A stretch of 64,000 nt of DNA from Siphonodentalium dalli (taxonomy: Eukaryota > Mollusca > Scaphopoda > Gadilida > Siphonodentaliidae): assembly GCA_032622095.1 (NCBI GenBank), contig CP136067.1, positions 124,095,030 through 124,159,029 of the forward strand, read 5' to 3'. The notes below the pieces were generated by a model. The model searched no databases and was not told the origin of the DNA. It was given only the letters and a program-made list of their open reading frames with translations. Each line of letters starts with the position of its first letter. Positions within the stretch are counted from its first letter, which is position 1. Of the stretch, positions 61,103 through 64,000 are shown one piece after another. Both the position numbers and the translations under genes were made by a program.

Positions 61103-63501
61103 TATTTATATATTTTCGCAAAGCCACATTGTCACTCTAACGGAAAAGTCAAATGTAATACGACCTGATGCAATACTGGAAGATCACGAGTTATCGTTCC
61201 TCTTTGCTGACCGCAAGAACGTGTTTGTGTTGGATTCTTGTTGCATGCAATCTCAGACGCGGAAGTTGACTAATTACCATGATCAGATTCACCGGGATTG
61301 CCGGATTGTTGATGTTATTATCATGTTGTAGTAACCTGGCTACAACTCTTGCCCGCAATACCAGATATACTTACACTATCTATTGTCTGTGTATTGTATC
61401 TTGGTTCTTTCGCCTGCAGGCAACCTTCACTATTGTATTTCTTGTATCATTTCTATGCGTCTGTGTTGTTCATGGTCTGGTGTCAAAGTGAGGCCGGAAA
61501 TCGGGCTCTGGCCTTGACCTCTCTGACGCCGGTAAATTTACCGGCGACAGAGAGCGTCCAAAAGATGCCACAAATCCCCCAAGTTTTCAAACTAAGGCCC
61601 CCCTTTAAGGACTAGGGTTTTCATGGGCCAGCTTGGGGTTTTATTTCAATTAATTTTATCTCTGTTAAAAATGTCCACCCCCCAAATACTCAATATCTTG
61701 CAACTACTGTAAATGTCCACCCCCCCACAAATGACTAGAATTGACATATAAGAAATATATATAAAAATAAACTTATATCAAAACATAACAGGTGAAGTAC
61801 AGGACTACAAAAAATATTGGCTCCGCGAGGGCTGTCAAAAATGTTTCCAAGTCCCAAATTTGCCATATATATCTCGGGCTTGATATTTGCCCCCTAATCT
61901 GATCCCAAATTTAATTTCGGGCTTTATGCCCCTACCAGCCAAAAAGTCCTACGAGGCCTTATGCCTAGGAATTCCAGATACATGTAGGGCTTTTTGCCCA
62001 TTTAGTTTTCCACCGATTGGGAAGGGTATCTCTCATCATTCTAGAAACTAATTATAACTAGCCCTCCCAAAAAATAGAGCCATGCGTTAATTGCCACCTG
62101 AGGAAATAGCACCCGTACTTCTGGACTAATTGTCCATATCACAAATTGTATCACAATTTAAAATCTACATGATTTAGCTATATACAACCTCCCTGGACTA
62201 CTTGTCCTTGACGGGAGTACAAATTCCCCTGTCCGGGGTAAACATAAATCATCAGCATTGGGACCTACGAAGGTCCCGTATCGGGACTCCCACAGGTCCC
62301 ACCGCCATACCTACACGTACAGCCTCATAAATAATCACGGAATCTAGTAAGCCTGGTAACCTTTGTACTCGGGAATAGCCTTCTGGGCTTAACTTCGGAG
62401 CCCATTCCCCTTAACACTCACCCTCCACCATGCCGCTCATGCCCTGACTCGTATATCTATATACGCTCACTTCCCTCAAATATAATTAAATCAATTTCTT
62501 CTTTCCTGATGTCATCTTTCTACATGGACCCTTTCCTAATGGGATGTTTCCTTTCTTTTCTTCTCCACTAACCCAGCCCTTGAAACTACATGTATCTCGG
62601 GTCTATGCTGTGATCAGAGCATGAGTCACCTCTTCCATACATTCAAGTATATACCAGATATTATGACTAACTCCCGGGGTTACCAAGGCTTACTAGTGGG
62701 ATAAATAGTAGTGTGGGTTGTTTAGGCTATGTGCTGGAGTTGTGGCTTGGCTATCTCACGTCGGAACGGATCAACCCAACAACTGGACGGGCAATAGGTG
62801 AATCCCCTATTCTAGCCCTCCGAACGTCCTTTAAGAACTAATCCAATCTTGTATGAATGATTCCCTGCCCAACAATATCCAAAAGCCATAACTGATACCC
62901 CCAAGAAGGGTTATGGTGTACTCCATGACCCCTAATCGTGTCGTAATGAATCGAGCAAGGGTGGAAAGAGGGCAGGAGGCTACCCTACTAATTCCCCGAA
63001 AAAATCTCAAAGTCTTGTGTGATCCAAAATTTTGAACCAATAGTAACTTTACTGCTTGTTAAGAAACCACAAATTCTGTTAACCATATCTGGACTCACTA
63101 TGTGAACAATAGATGATCTGTCTTTTCTATTGTTATCCCAAAACAATAATTAAATACTAGTTTGATATCTGATAGTTCCGGGCCATGCCCAATACATTAT
63201 GGTCCTACTAATGCTAACCGGGAACTCGTTCCCATACCTAGAATTTAGGGCCCCAATATTTCAAGTCTTTGTGCCTATCATTACTATCTGGACGTATTAC
63301 CTTAGTGTGGGTCGAAACCCTCAACAGGAGCCTCGGTCAAACAAACAGTTACTACATAGTGAAGATGCGGGCCGAAGCCCTGTTCACTTGTGTAACCACT
63401 CGACCATTCAATTAGTTAACAAATATCCACCGACCGAGGACTCCGAAAACTGCAACCTGTGAGACAGCCACTCCCAGCCTAGTACTTATTTACAACCCCC
63501 A
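61103..63501. other. Sequence without a supported gene
   Basis: A hydrophobic 70-codon frame at 61279-61491 is not convincing. From about 62.1 kb base composition becomes more GC-rich and continues so into the TatD-like fragment, so 62.1-63.5 kb may be the 3' part of the same element. No LTR or terminal repeat was identified. Confidence 0.4.
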
Positions 63502-64000
63502 CTACCGGGTTGGGGCCTGAAACCTGAACAATTGTTCAGCATTTCTAGCCGCCCACCTTACGACATTGACCGGGTCAAGGTTTCGCATTCGGGCAACAAG
63601 GTCCACTTATGGACCCCATGCCGCTAAATGGGAGGAAATTACGTCCTCCCGCCACTTGCGGAACATTGCAAGTCAGTAATAGCCGGCTCAACGGGATGCT
63701 ATCCAGACCCACATAGTGGTCCAGATTAGCACGCGTCGTGCTGGGCCCAATGCAAAATACACATTGTTGGGCGATACCCCACTCCAACTTGAAACTGTAG
63801 TGGCATCGCCCACAAAATCCTGCAGTATTACCGGGCCCCTAAAGCCCGACTCCCTGACAATTGATCTGGCTGCGCTGTGGGCATCTAGCCCAAATGGGTC
63901 GCAACCAGGACCCTTGACGGCCACATACAGTGGCAATCCATTAGCCCCTGCCAGACGGGCGAACTGCCCCAAAGCCCAGTTTTGCAACTGGTGGGTTGAG
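63502..64000 (-). pseudogene. TatD-like hydrolase domain, frameshifted, cut by window edge
   Basis: TatD proteins are metal-dependent nucleases. In one minus-strand frame: GLPLYVAVKGPG, ARSIVRESG, GPVILQDFVGDATTVSSW, NVYFALGP. After a frameshift: STTRANLDHYVGL, SIPLSRLLLTCNVPQ. After a second, back in the first frame: ARMRNLDPVNVVRWAARNAE then QLFRF and a stop at 63502. The order matches the C-terminal two-thirds of TatD (the IPLDRLLLETD-like block and the terminal NAxxLF). Usual metal ligands are changed: the His before the CF-G block is Gln, and the Asp of the ETD block is Asn. It is probably a decayed or repurposed domain in a mobile-element polyprotein. The upstream part lies outside the window. 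Confidence 0.55.

Noticed and set aside
61279-61615. Hydrophobic frame that could be a membrane protein
   Set aside because: Overlapping frames of similar length, no conserved motif and no splice context; likely chance.

Overview
The window is eukaryotic, AT-rich and almost wholly repetitive: cut-and-paste DNA transposons, MITEs, fold-back elements, Helitron-like elements and tandem arrays, with very little host coding sequence. The repeat style suggests a marine invertebrate, most likely a bivalve mollusc: about 170-bp tandem units carrying a 'ggg(c)cataactc...aaaattgg' phrase, MITE-like elements with tandem cores, and ATGGCGGCC-rich arrays. That is inference from style, not proof. No prokaryotic operons, rRNA or tRNA genes, or CRISPR arrays are visible.

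Layout. 0.4-4.1 kb: a decayed piggyBac transposase (minus strand) lies between two oppositely oriented copies of a TTAA-flanked MITE. 5.65-26.1 kb: a 20-kb satellite array made of that same MITE plus two linker modules (196 bp and about 189 bp), with TTAA at the module junctions I checked; part of it is a 1,952-bp higher-order repeat. 26-30.7 kb: a free copy of the linker element, Helitron-like elements, a minisatellite, and a non-autonomous hAT element with a perfect 8-bp target duplication. 31.8-35.2 kb: the best host-type gene, a two-exon BEN-domain gene with phase-matched splice sites and a one-base frameshift in an A run. 34-40.7 kb: several MITEs (pogo-like with TA duplication; two TTAA-flanked palindromes) and minisatellites.

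43.1-48.1 kb: a giant fold-back element of about 4.9 kb whose arms can be aligned nearly to its centre and carry repeated YY1-like AAGATGGCGGCC motifs. 48.8-53.0 kb: a full-length hAT transposon with an open transposase frame. It is inserted into the reading frame of an unrecognised gene; removing the element and one target-site copy restores that frame across the site. A shorter relative of this hAT lies at 54.1-55.25 kb. 55.5-59.6 kb: a composite element with an approximately 161-bp array in three-unit higher-order form. 60.6-61.1 kb: another Helitron-like element. 63.5-64.0 kb: a decayed TatD-like hydrolase domain running off the right edge.

The elements interact more than the genes do. 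The piggyBac and the TTAA MITEs could be master and dependants. The 54-kb hAT copy probably depends on the 49-kb transposase. The main biological theme is conversion of MITEs into satellite DNA and transposon damage to genes.
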